Assembly: GCF_947500705.1 (NCBI RefSeq)
Contig: NZ_CANMSY010000004.1
Location: 1 to 64,000 of the forward strand
Direction: 5' to 3'
DNA from: an uncultured Brachybacterium sp.
GTDB lineage: Bacteria; Actinomycetota; Actinomycetes; Actinomycetales; Dermabacteraceae
Length of the DNA: 64,000 bases
Shown: positions 18,780 through 27,482 of the stretch, in pieces
Layout of the letters: each line of letters begins with the position of its first letter
Position numbering within the stretch: position 1 is the stretch's first letter
Translations under genes and position numbers: made by a program
Notes under the pieces: model-generated
What the model was told of the DNA's origin: nothing
What the model saw: the letters and a program-made list of their open reading frames with translations, nothing else
Databases searched by the model: none

Positions 18780-20957
18780 GTGGACGATGAGCGCCGGCAG
18801 GGGCCACGCCGCCTCCCCTCTCGCCGTGCTCTCCTGACCGCTGGCGCAGTTGTCGGCGGAGGCGCTATCGCTGGCACCGTCGTCTCCCTTATGCAAAGCC
18901 AGCGCAGCCAGGACGACTCCTCGACACCGGCGGCCCCTGCACCATCGACCGCCACCGCCACTCCTTGGGCACCTCGTGACGAGCGCTTCCTGGCAACGCT
19001 GCAGGAGTCAAAGGGAGCTCTGTCGATTGCGCGAGAGTACCGTGGCGCGTTCCCTTCGATGAAGGTCCGTGATGTACTCCCACTGGGCGGGCTTGGTCAG
19101 GCAGACGCGCCATGGACGGCCGCTTCCATCATCGGGCCGTCGCATCAGCTCCAGATCACTCGTTCCGGTGAGTCCTCGCCGCATCTCCTGCTGGACATCC
19201 CGTTGGACCCACCTGCAGAGATCTTGTCGATGGCGTGGGACCCGGCGGCACGCACGCTGTATCTCTCGGCGCGCGGAACGCTCTGGGCCTGGAGATACTC
19301 GGCACCGAAAACGATCGAACCTCTCGTCGACATCCCTGGAGCGACGGCGCTGTACGAACTCCTGATCGATCCTCAGGGACTGATCTGGGGCGGGACGTTC
19401 CCCTTGGGAGCGGTCTTCTCAGTGGACCCAGCCACGAAGTCCGTCCACGTCTCCTCACAATTCGCCAGCGACTCCGAGTACGTCAGGCGGCTGACGATGG
19501 ACGCCAAAGGACAGCTGTGGGCGGGCACTGGCGCCCTCAATCCCAGAATCTTCATGTTCCCCCGCACGGCGACCGCGTCGAGGATCGAGATACCGCTTCC
19601 AGAGCCGCTCGAGAGCGGGTTCATCACGGCGATCCGTGCTGGAACATCCAAGGTGCGCGTGACCACGGACGGCCGGCCCGACGTCTTCGAGCTGAATTCG
19701 AACTCCCGAACCTGGACTCGCAAATTCAGAGCCTCTGGCTGGGTCCGTACACCGTCGTCCACCATCCTCCACGACGACACCTACTACATGGCTCAGGGCA
19801 CCGATTTGATCGCTTACCGCGGCGATGGCACCGCCAAGGTTGCCGAAGTCGCCACCGCCGTTGGCGCGACGCTGCACCTCTCCGATTCGGGACCCCTCCT
19901 CTCCGCGGCAACAACCGACGGCTTCTCGCTCTCACCGATACCGGAGGCTTCGGAGCGCGGCGAGCAGCCGGCCGACGTAAGTCTCGAGCCCGGGCGGTTC
20001 AAGGTGCAGAGCATCCTCGCGCCCACGGACTCCACCCTCTACGTCGGCGGGTTCATGGGGACTGGGATCGCCGGGATCGATCCCGATTCGGATGCGCGAT
20101 GGCACTCCCCTGATGCTCTCGACATCGTCCATCAGGTCGAGAACATGATCAGCGTCGGAGCTGATCGTCTGTACCTCGGAACTTATAGCTGGGCCGATGT
20201 CATCAGCTGCGACACCCGCCGTCGGGACGACGTCTCGAGCTACGAGCGGATCGCCCGGTTCAGCACCAATTACGACCAGTCCCGGCCCTTCGGGCTGGCG
20301 ACGAACTCGAGCAGCCTGTTCGTCGGGACCGTTCCGAACTACGGGCGTTCCGGGGGAATCCTTGCGAAGATCGACACCCAATCGAACACTCCCGAGTGGG
20401 TGCTCGACGGAGGCGGCAAGGGGTTCGTCGAAGGACACTCGATCGTCGGACTCGTGGCGGATGACGAACACGTCTACGGAACGACGTCGGTGCGGAACGG
20501 ATCTGGCCTGGACGACACGGCCGGGCCTGCCCAGATCTTCATGCTGGACATCGCCGCCAAGAAGAAGATCTGGCAAACATCGCCGATCCCGAGCACTGGC
20601 GCGCTCTACACGCCGAAGCTCGTCGCCGGCTGGCTCCTCGTCGCCGATCTCGAGGGAATCAACATCATCGATCCTCGTACCGGCCTGCTCGAAGCGAAAC
20701 ATCAGATCAGCCCTGTCCTGAACTCCTCACAGCGCCCCGGCTGGAACTCGGCATCGCTCGAGATCATGGGCGATGGACACCAGGTCGCGCACTGCGCTGG
20801 TGGGACCGTCACGATCGCGGACTTCATCACGGGTGCGAGCTCACGGGTGGAACACGGTGGAGAGCAGGACGACAAGCTCGGGCCCAGGATCGCAGCGTCC
20901 CCCACCGGACGACTCTTCGCCGCGCGGGGTGCCGATGTAGTGGAAATCAGTCTCTAA
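18780..20957 (+). CDS. Tat-exported beta-propeller protein
   Basis: About 725 residues from the GTG at 18780 (AGAAGGGG just upstream). The N-terminus SRRALLTAGAVVGGGAIAG has a twin arginine (R15-R16) and a hydrophobic helix, typical of a Tat signal. A Ser/Thr/Pro/Ala-rich linker follows. The rest is made of repeated beta-strand units with motifs such as GLIWGGTFPLGAVF, GQLWAGTGALNPRIF and LYVGGFMGTGIAGID, as in PQQ-like or two-component-sensor propellers. No catalytic motif is seen. It could bind a glycan or a protein partner at the cell surface. Its position between polysaccharide genes suggests a role with the exported polymer, but this is inference. Confidence 0.75.
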   Translation: MDDERRQGPRRLPSRRALLTAGAVVGGGAIAGTVVSLMQSQRSQDDSSTPAAPAPSTATATPWAPRDERFLATLQESKGALSIAREYRGAFPSMKVRDVLPLGGLGQADAPWTAASIIGPSHQLQITRSGESSPHLLLDIPLDPPAEILSMAWDPAARTLYLSARGTLWAWRYSAPKTIEPLVDIPGATALYELLIDPQGLIWGGTFPLGAVFSVDPATKSVHVSSQFASDSEYVRRLTMDAKGQLWAGTGALNPRIFMFPRTATASRIEIPLPEPLESGFITAIRAGTSKVRVTTDGRPDVFELNSNSRTWTRKFRASGWVRTPSSTILHDDTYYMAQGTDLIAYRGDGTAKVAEVATAVGATLHLSDSGPLLSAATTDGFSLSPIPEASERGEQPADVSLEPGRFKVQSILAPTDSTLYVGGFMGTGIAGIDPDSDARWHSPDALDIVHQVENMISVGADRLYLGTYSWADVISCDTRRRDDVSSYERIARFSTNYDQSRPFGLATNSSSLFVGTVPNYGRSGGILAKIDTQSNTPEWVLDGGGKGFVEGHSIVGLVADDEHVYGTTSVRNGSGLDDTAGPAQIFMLDIAAKKKIWQTSPIPSTGALYTPKLVAGWLLVADLEGINIIDPRTGLLEAKHQISPVLNSSQRPGWNSASLEIMGDGHQVAHCAGGTVTIADFITGASSRVEHGGEQDDKLGPRIAASPTGRLFAARGADVVEISL

Positions 20958-21541
20958 GCATCGATCCACCGATGGGCTGGGTGCGGATGGTTGGCGCAAA
21001 AAAATAAGAATGCCCTTTTAGACAGGAAGGACATAATTTACATAAGACTCATATCGCCCACTCAAAAATGGCCTATCACAGATGCAGCTCTCTCCACTCC
21101 GGAATTTCCGAATTCTAGTATGACAGTGCGTCGAGAACGCATTGAGGGTCGTCGGGGAGGTCGGGCTCGGCGGGGATCCGCTGGCAGGAGAGGTTGGCGG
21201 TGATGTTCTGCAACGGGCGCGAAGTACGGATGATCTTGCAGATACTGAGCCCGTCCCTGCCCTTGCCTCTTGCAGAGGATGAACGACTTCAGCACCGCCC
21301 ATCATGCTGGCCAAGAACCCGTCCCCCCATCACCAATCGGTGACCGCAAATTCATGCCCCTCAACGCCTAGACGTGCATCAGCCCATGTCGTCCTCTAAG
21401 CGGGCATCACACACCCCGGAGTCCCTGAACCGCTACCATCGAAACCGCATCCCTGGCAGTTGCGCGTTCTAGCTCTGACCAACGCACCTTCACCAGCCGC
21501 ATCCCACCGGCTACGACACCCTTTCCTGGAGGTTCTCTCCG
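20958..21541. other. AT-rich intergenic segment within the island
   Basis: 584 nt without an intact gene. Bases 20995-21060 are far richer in A/T than the surroundings (runs such as AAAAAATAAGAATG). Bases 21115-21266 hold a transposase-like relic on the minus strand. The last 60 nt contain the GGAGG ribosome site for the FkbM gene. The composition suggests a scar of insertion or recombination. Confidence 0.55.
21115..21266 (-). pseudogene. Possible 3' remnant of a transposase
   Basis: Read on the minus strand, about 50 codons up to a TAG at 21115-21117 give a peptide containing RPLQNITANLS and PAEPDLPDDPQCVLDALSY. This looks like the C-terminal tail of IS1380/IS1634-type transposases (LRPL..IT......P.LP.....LDAL). 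No start, no catalytic DDE residues and no inverted repeats are present. The family call rests on a remembered pattern, so it is tentative. Confidence 0.3.
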
Positions 21542-23431
21542 TTGGACTCCACATCCTCGTCGACAACGAGCCTCACCAACATTGAGGTCGACGGCACGAC
21601 GTACTCGATCGACCTTCCGTTCGCGGGTACGGACCACATCCAGGGATCGATCCGGTCGACAGGGTCGCCTTATGAGCTTCAGATGCTTCGTGCCATGGCG
21701 GCCACCCTCAGTGAGGGCGACCTCGTCCTGGACGTGGGGGCCAACATCGGGAACCACACCCTGTTTCTCGCGACCGTCTGCGGAGCAGAAATAGTCGCGT
21801 ACGAGCCGGACTCTCGACTGACCGAGGCACTGACAAGGTCGGTACAGGCCAACAGCCTGGGAGAGCGCGTCACCGTCCGCGCGGTCGCCGTGGCGGAAAC
21901 GGCTGGCGAACTCGTCTTGGTCGACGACGTAGAAGGCAACCTCGGGGGACAGCACCTCGTCGCCGATTCGGATGCCAAAGGGCAACTTGTCCCTGTGGTT
22001 CGCCTGGACGACGAGATGCCAGACAGCACGGTGCGTGCTATGAAGATCGATGTCGAAGGCTTCGAGCTGAACGTCCTAGAGGGTGCACGAGAACTGATCG
22101 AACGTGATCACCCAGATCTGTGGATCGAATGCCTGGATGCCGATCACTACCGAAGCATCTCTGCGAAGATCGCACCGCAGGGATACCGATTCAACGGAGT
22201 TTTCAATCCGTCGCCGACGTACCACTTCGTCTATGATCTGCATCCGAGTGCGGAGAACGTCACCGCCGCAGTGGATCGGGCGGTTGAGAGGTTCTACGCC
22301 GATCACGCTTTGTTCGTGAACACCCGCGAATCGCTCCTGGCTGCGAACACAAAGTATCGAACCGTGACACAGCAGTACGTGGATCTCAGGGACCGCTTGT
22401 TCGACGAAGGCCAGGCGGGGCCGACTGTCGAAACGTCGAGTCTGGTCGCACTGCGCCAGGCCGAGGAGCGCTCCGCCGAGCTGCAGGTCCAGCTCACTCA
22501 TCTTCTTGACGAGAAGCGTCGAATCATCGAGAAGAGTCGGGATCTGGAGGAGAGTCTCGCGGACGAAGCACGTCGGCTCCGGGTTGAGAAGAAGCGTCTC
22601 ACCCGCATCGCTCGCCGCCGTGCCCGTCGTACCCGAGAGCGGCACCAGGCGGAGGTCGCCACCGTCACCGCCGCGGTCAACCAGCTTGCTGCAGATCTCA
22701 CGGATGCGACTGCCGCCGGAGAATCCAGCGCAAAGGAACGGCTGGAAGCAGACCAGCGATCCAAGGAGCTTGCCCGCCTCGCAGCGCACAAAGACCGCCA
22801 GATAGCGGACCTGACCGAGAAGCATTCGCGGTATCGCGCCGACTTCAATTTCCTACGTGATCACATTTCCCGCACAGACTTCGCTCTTGAGCAGGTCGAA
22901 GCGAATCTCGAAGAGCAGACGGAGAAGTGCGCGGACTTGGAGGGGAGCCTCGAGAGCACGCAGAAATCACTAGCGGACTCCACCCGCCGCGTCTCCGATC
23001 TCGAAAAGAGAGGTGCGACTCTGATAAGGGCACGGGATACGCAGATCAAACTTGCGGAATCCCACGCCCATAGAGCTCTTTCAGAGACCGTTGAGAGGGA
23101 AGCTCTTCAGGGAGAGCTCGCGTCAGCCAAGAATCAGCAGCGCATCCTCACCCGGGCACGAGACGCCCAACGCAGCATGGTCGATGAACTCCGCGAAACC
23201 CTTGCTGAGCGCGACGACGCGCTTCAGCGGACGTCTGAAGAGGGGGCCGGCCACCGCGCACGTGCTGATGCTTTGGAGGTCAAGTTGGCGGAGGCAAGTA
23301 CTGCACTGAGCCAGCTCCGGGGAAGTCGCACGTACCGTGCGGGGAAGGCATGGCGGGATGCGGCGACCTGGAGCGGATTCTGGTTACTGGTGCCGCGACT
23401 AATGAAGATCGCCTTCGAGAGGAGCCACTGA
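21542..23431 (+). CDS. FkbM family methyltransferase with long coiled coil
   Basis: 629 residues. The N-terminal part (about 45-215) is a class I SAM methyltransferase of FkbM type: motif I VLDVGANIGNHT (about 62-73), VAYEPDSR as the acidic end of beta 2, and MKIDVEGFELNVLEGA as the FkbM signature. Residues about 250-590 are a charged, heptad-like coiled coil. The C-terminus ends with LRGSRTYRAGKAW (about 590-603) and a short hydrophobic stretch. FkbM enzymes usually O-methylate sugars or alcohols; here methylation or capping of the glycan is likely, and the coiled coil could act as a ruler or scaffold. TTG start with GGAGG about 9 nt upstream. The next gene starts 2 nt after the stop. Confidence 0.85.
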   Translation: MDSTSSSTTSLTNIEVDGTTYSIDLPFAGTDHIQGSIRSTGSPYELQMLRAMAATLSEGDLVLDVGANIGNHTLFLATVCGAEIVAYEPDSRLTEALTRSVQANSLGERVTVRAVAVAETAGELVLVDDVEGNLGGQHLVADSDAKGQLVPVVRLDDEMPDSTVRAMKIDVEGFELNVLEGARELIERDHPDLWIECLDADHYRSISAKIAPQGYRFNGVFNPSPTYHFVYDLHPSAENVTAAVDRAVERFYADHALFVNTRESLLAANTKYRTVTQQYVDLRDRLFDEGQAGPTVETSSLVALRQAEERSAELQVQLTHLLDEKRRIIEKSRDLEESLADEARRLRVEKKRLTRIARRRARRTRERHQAEVATVTAAVNQLAADLTDATAAGESSAKERLEADQRSKELARLAAHKDRQIADLTEKHSRYRADFNFLRDHISRTDFALEQVEANLEEQTEKCADLEGSLESTQKSLADSTRRVSDLEKRGATLIRARDTQIKLAESHAHRALSETVEREALQGELASAKNQQRILTRARDAQRSMVDELRETLAERDDALQRTSEEGAGHRARADALEVKLAEASTALSQLRGSRTYRAGKAWRDAATWSGFWLLVPRLMKIAFERSH

Positions 23432-23433
23432 CG

Positions 23434-26400
23434 ATGACCGCTTCCACCAGGATCAGTGATCGGCCCGAGCCTGTCACACCCCTAGACATCACGGCCCGCC
23501 GCCGCGAGGGCGCGACTGTGCCCACCCGTCGGCGCACTGGCCGGGCCGGGCATCTCGTCGTTGCCTGCATCCTTGACGAGTTCTCGTTCGCGGCATTTTC
23601 CGGTGAGGTCGACCTCGCCCCCTTGACCATGAAGAACTGGCAGGTGGAGCTGACCGCTGCGCAGCCGGACCTTCTTCTTGTCGAGTCGGCGTGGCGGGGC
23701 CACCGCCAGAAGTGGTGGAACACCGTGCATCACCACGGCCCCGAACTGACGGGGATCATCCGCTGGTGCCAGGACCGCGGGATCCCGACCGCCTTCTGGA
23801 ACAAAGAGGATCCGGTCCACTTCAACACGTTCCTCACCACAGCGGGCATGTTCGATGCGGTCTTCACGACGGACCTCGACTGCGTCCCGTTGTATAAGAA
23901 AGAGCTGGGGCACGACAACGTCCATTTCCTCCCGTTCGCGGCACAGACCGCCGAGTCCAATCCACTCGAGGTGTTTGACCGTGTGGAGGGCTGCGCATTC
24001 GCCGGCGCGTACTACGAGAAGTACCCCGAGCGACTCGCTGATCTCGCCGAACTCTCCACGGAGCTCGCCGCCGAGGGACGTCGATTCGACATCTACGACC
24101 GCAACCACGGCTCGGACATGCCGGGGTATATGTTCCCCGAGGAGTACCAGGCGTACATCGTGGGCGGCGCCCTCACCCCGGACTTACTGGACATCCCCTA
24201 CAAGGGATACACCTCCAACCTCAACCTCAACTCTGTCAAGCAGTCGCAGTCGATGTTCGCCCGGCGCGTCTTCGAACTCATGGCATCGAACACCCTCGTG
24301 GTCAGCAACTTCTCGCGCGGCCTTCGCCTGATGTTCGGCGACCTAGCAATCACCACGGACTCCGGTGCGGGGATGAGGCGTCGCCTTCGAGCGATCGAGG
24401 ACGAACCCAATGGAGGCGAGCGCCTGCGAGCAATGGCACTGAGGAAAGTGCATGAAGAGCACACCTATGCCGATCGGCTTGCCCTAGTCGCTGAGAAAGC
24501 GGGGATCGATCTCGGGCACAGCGACACTGAGAAGATCGGCCTGATCGCAGTGATCAGGGAAGACTCAGATATCTCTCGTGCCGAACGTGTGGTTGATGAT
24601 CAGACGTTCCGCAACCTTCATCTCGTCCTTCTCCGTCCAGGCGCTAATCTCGACGAAGACGATGGGACCGACACAGTCCCCAGCGTCAGTGATGCCCTAA
24701 GCGTCCTTCAATCAGCGGGCTGCACGGCGATCGGCGTCCTTGATCCGCGTGACCACTACGGGACGAACTACGTCCTCGACCTCGTCCACGTGCTCCGCTG
24801 GGCTGATGTGCCAGCTGCGGGTCACTACGAGTACTTCAGTTCTCACAGCGACGGGGATCAATCCTCAAAACGTCACCACCCAGGGGCCGCGTATAGCGCA
24901 CAACTCGACCTCTCGTTCTCGCGGTCCTTGGTTCGGACGGAATGCATCGCCGGTTGGACCGATGGCCAGCCCGAGTTGCTCCACCCCGAATTCACGGGAC
25001 CAGGTCTCGCTGTTGGAACGGCCGAATATTTTCAGGACGGGGCAAACGCAGATGCCGCAACTCTAGCGCCCTGTCTTCCGCTCGAGATCGACACCGGCAT
25101 GCCGCTCCGAGTTCTGCGTGACTTCGCGGATCAGCAGACTATCGACCAGTCTGAGAAGTCAACAGGAGCAACGCTGGATGTCGCGGCCCTCCTCGGCTCG
25201 ATGACCCCGAGCTCGAAGGTCGAGGTAAACACCGATGACGAGGGACGACTCATCATCACCAGCGACATCGAGACGGGCAGCCACGCCTACGTCCTCTTCC
25301 AAGAGGACCTCCCCCGGGAAGTACTCCCCCCGTGCGAAACAGCGACGCTGTACCTCGACGCTCCGCCCGGCCTCGACCTTCTCCTCGTCATCTACTACAT
25401 GGATGACGATGGGAAGCGCCTTTCCCACAGCTTCGTCCGTCCGCGGATGAACAATGATCTCGCGATACCACGCGGTGTCTCAACCATCCGTTTTGGCCTA
25501 CGGATTTCTGGTCCTGGATCCACCGTGATCAAGAACGTCTTCACTGAGCGCTACGAACGTCCACGTCAGCCGCTCTTAACCCGCTCTCGGACAATAGTGG
25601 CGACCAACGTCTACCCATCTTACGAAAACCTGTACCGAAACGGATTTATCCATTCGCGCACGCGCTCCTATTTGGACACCGGCCATAGGACCGACGTCCT
25701 CCGAGTAGGGCCTTATCCGGACACCTCTTTCGCCGAGTTCGAGGACATCGACACTGCCTGGATCGATGCCGAGACATTTGACCGGACGCTTTCGCGAGGC
25801 ATCGCCGATCGTGTTCTCGTGCATTTCCTCGATCAAGGGATCTGGCAGGCGGTGAAAAGTCACCCAGAGATCGGCCAAGTAATTGTGTGGATTCACGGTG
25901 CCGAGGTGCAACCGTGGTGGCGCCGGGAGTATAACTACTCGACGCCCGAGGAGCTTGAAGCGGCCAAGCCAGCATCAGACGCACGCTTGGCTTTCTGGCA
26001 GGAGGTCTTCACCGAGCTTCCCGACAATTTCCACTTCGTCTTCGTATCCCAGTACTTCGCGGACGAAGTCTTCGAGGACGTAGGCATCACGCTCGACAAA
26101 GCCCGGTACTCGATCATCCACAACCCGATCGACACCGACATCTTCACCTACGCGACGAAGCCCCTGGCGCAGAACCGCAAGGTTCTGACTATCCGCCCCT
26201 ACGCCTCGGCCAAGTACGCAAACGACCTAAGCGTCGCGGCCATCCTCGAACTGAAGGATCGACCCGGTTTCAGTGAAATCGACTTTCGGGTTATCGGTGA
26301 CGGTGCCCTTTTCGACGAGATCCTCGACCCCTTGCGGGACTTGCCGAATGTGAAGATCGAGCGGGGCTTCCTCACCCACTCGGAGATCGCTGAAATTCAC

Positions 26401-26724
26401 AAGGAGTACGGGATTTTCCTGACACCTACTCGAATGGATGCCCAGGGCGTGTCCCGCGATGAAGCGATGTCCTCAGGGCTGGTCCCGATCACCAGTGCGG
26501 TGGCAGCCATTCCAGAATTCGTCGATGAGGAATGCGGGTTCCTCGCCCCGCCCGAGGACCACATTGGCCTGGCAGACGCGATCTGGGCAATCGCGCAGGA
26601 CGGCAATTTGTTTGAACGACTCTCGAAAGCCGCAGCGCGCCGCGTGCGTGAACAGACAGCCTCATCGGTCATCCTCCCCTTGGAGCTGTCTCTGATCTTC
26701 GGAGACACCGCTGCTGGCCGCTGA
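23434..26724 (+). CDS. CgeB-like / GT4 fusion glycosyltransferase
   Basis: 1096 residues from the ATG at 23434 (GAGAGGAG upstream; the previous stop is 2 nt away). Residues about 40-375 are a CgeB-type module sharing LLVESAWRG, RGIPTAFWNKEDPVHF and QSMFARRVFELMAS with the fusion at 7484-12178. Residues about 375-530 look like a degenerate GT2 fold (GVLDPRDHYGTNYVLDL). Residues about 570-705 look like a beta-sandwich, perhaps carbohydrate-binding. Residues about 715-1090 form a GT4 module (VIWIHGAEVQPWW; DAQGVSRDEAMSSG as the EX7E region). Cytoplasmic by sequence. It probably adds two different residues to the repeat unit. The mix of A/T-richer codons differs from the 2-16 kb part of the island. 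Confidence 0.82.
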   Translation: MTASTRISDRPEPVTPLDITARRREGATVPTRRRTGRAGHLVVACILDEFSFAAFSGEVDLAPLTMKNWQVELTAAQPDLLLVESAWRGHRQKWWNTVHHHGPELTGIIRWCQDRGIPTAFWNKEDPVHFNTFLTTAGMFDAVFTTDLDCVPLYKKELGHDNVHFLPFAAQTAESNPLEVFDRVEGCAFAGAYYEKYPERLADLAELSTELAAEGRRFDIYDRNHGSDMPGYMFPEEYQAYIVGGALTPDLLDIPYKGYTSNLNLNSVKQSQSMFARRVFELMASNTLVVSNFSRGLRLMFGDLAITTDSGAGMRRRLRAIEDEPNGGERLRAMALRKVHEEHTYADRLALVAEKAGIDLGHSDTEKIGLIAVIREDSDISRAERVVDDQTFRNLHLVLLRPGANLDEDDGTDTVPSVSDALSVLQSAGCTAIGVLDPRDHYGTNYVLDLVHVLRWADVPAAGHYEYFSSHSDGDQSSKRHHPGAAYSAQLDLSFSRSLVRTECIAGWTDGQPELLHPEFTGPGLAVGTAEYFQDGANADAATLAPCLPLEIDTGMPLRVLRDFADQQTIDQSEKSTGATLDVAALLGSMTPSSKVEVNTDDEGRLIITSDIETGSHAYVLFQEDLPREVLPPCETATLYLDAPPGLDLLLVIYYMDDDGKRLSHSFVRPRMNNDLAIPRGVSTIRFGLRISGPGSTVIKNVFTERYERPRQPLLTRSRTIVATNVYPSYENLYRNGFIHSRTRSYLDTGHRTDVLRVGPYPDTSFAEFEDIDTAWIDAETFDRTLSRGIADRVLVHFLDQGIWQAVKSHPEIGQVIVWIHGAEVQPWWRREYNYSTPEELEAAKPASDARLAFWQEVFTELPDNFHFVFVSQYFADEVFEDVGITLDKARYSIIHNPIDTDIFTYATKPLAQNRKVLTIRPYASAKYANDLSVAAILELKDRPGFSEIDFRVIGDGALFDEILDPLRDLPNVKIERGFLTHSEIAEIHKEYGIFLTPTRMDAQGVSRDEAMSSGLVPITSAVAAIPEFVDEECGFLAPPEDHIGLADAIWAIAQDGNLFERLSKAAARRVREQTASSVILPLELSLIFGDTAAGR

Positions 26725-26758
26725 AGAGCCCCCGAACTTCTAGACCAGAGAGAACCCC

Positions 26759-27382
26759 ATGGATTCACCTGACGCGTCAATCTACTTGGACCCGTCGATG
26801 CATGCCCGCTATGGGCGACTTCTCGCTACTCCTCTGCTTAGCGACCTCTCCCGCGTCGCAAACCTCACCGCCGAGAACCTATACCGCTACGGGCGACAGT
26901 CACTTGACGAAGGTGACGTCGCGGCGTCGTCTCAATGCGAGATCCTGAACCGCATCCTGAACAACTGCAGGATAAGTTCGTCCTGCCGGATTGGTGAAGG
27001 GACTTCGATCGCATATGGAGGAATTGGCGTCCTTATCCACAGCAAAAGTTCCATTGGTAGACACTGCACCATTGGCTCGAATGTCACCGTAGGTGGTGCA
27101 TCGACGATCGGTGATCATGTGTATGTCAGCACGGGGGCGCGAATCATAGGGGACGGCATCAGTATCGGAGACTTTTGCATCATAGGTGCCAACGCCGTGG
27201 TCACTAAGGACGTTCCGCCGTGCAGCGTCGTCGGTGGGGTGCCCGCACGCCTGCTCAAGCGGCTGGACCGCAGCAATGTCGGCCCGTACATGGGATATCT
27301 GCTCGGGTCCAAGAGAGCGGCTCATGACTACCACGACACGTTCAGGTCGGCTTTCACCACGGCCTCCGCGCCTGGCGTGTGA
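26759..27382 (+). CDS. Serine-acetyltransferase-like hexapeptide transferase
   Basis: 207 residues. An N-terminal helical part is followed by a left-handed beta-helix built from hexapeptide repeats (about 75-160: IGRHCTIGSNVTVGG, IGDHVYVSTGARIIGDG, IGDFCIIGANAVVTKDV) and the usual closing PARLLKR. CysE-type enzymes acetylate serine, but in polysaccharide loci the same fold O- or N-acetylates sugars from acetyl-CoA. The context favours glycan acetylation. It lies 34 nt after the CgeB/GT4 gene, last in the plus-strand run. Confidence 0.8.
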   Translation: MDSPDASIYLDPSMHARYGRLLATPLLSDLSRVANLTAENLYRYGRQSLDEGDVAASSQCEILNRILNNCRISSSCRIGEGTSIAYGGIGVLIHSKSSIGRHCTIGSNVTVGGASTIGDHVYVSTGARIIGDGISIGDFCIIGANAVVTKDVPPCSVVGGVPARLLKRLDRSNVGPYMGYLLGSKRAAHDYHDTFRSAFTTASAPGV

Positions 27383-27419
27383 GCCGTCGAGCCTCTCAAG
27401 GACTAAATTGGAGATGCTC

Positions 27420-27451
27420 GGGCCACCCGGTCGGGTGCTTCCGGGCGGCCC
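27420..27451 (+). terminator. Strong hairpin at the convergence point of the island
   Basis: GGGCCACCCGG and CCGGGCGGCCC form an 11-bp stem with one mismatch and a 10-nt loop, placed midway between convergent genes that end at 27382 (+) and 27483 (-). Likely a bidirectional terminator. Confidence 0.6.
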
Positions 27452-27482
27452 TCACGAGGCGTCAATCACTCCACCGGGCCTT

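Noticed and set aside
20958..21541. Complete insertion sequence
   Set aside because: Only a transposase-like tail is seen; no terminal inverted repeats, no target duplication and no catalytic triad.
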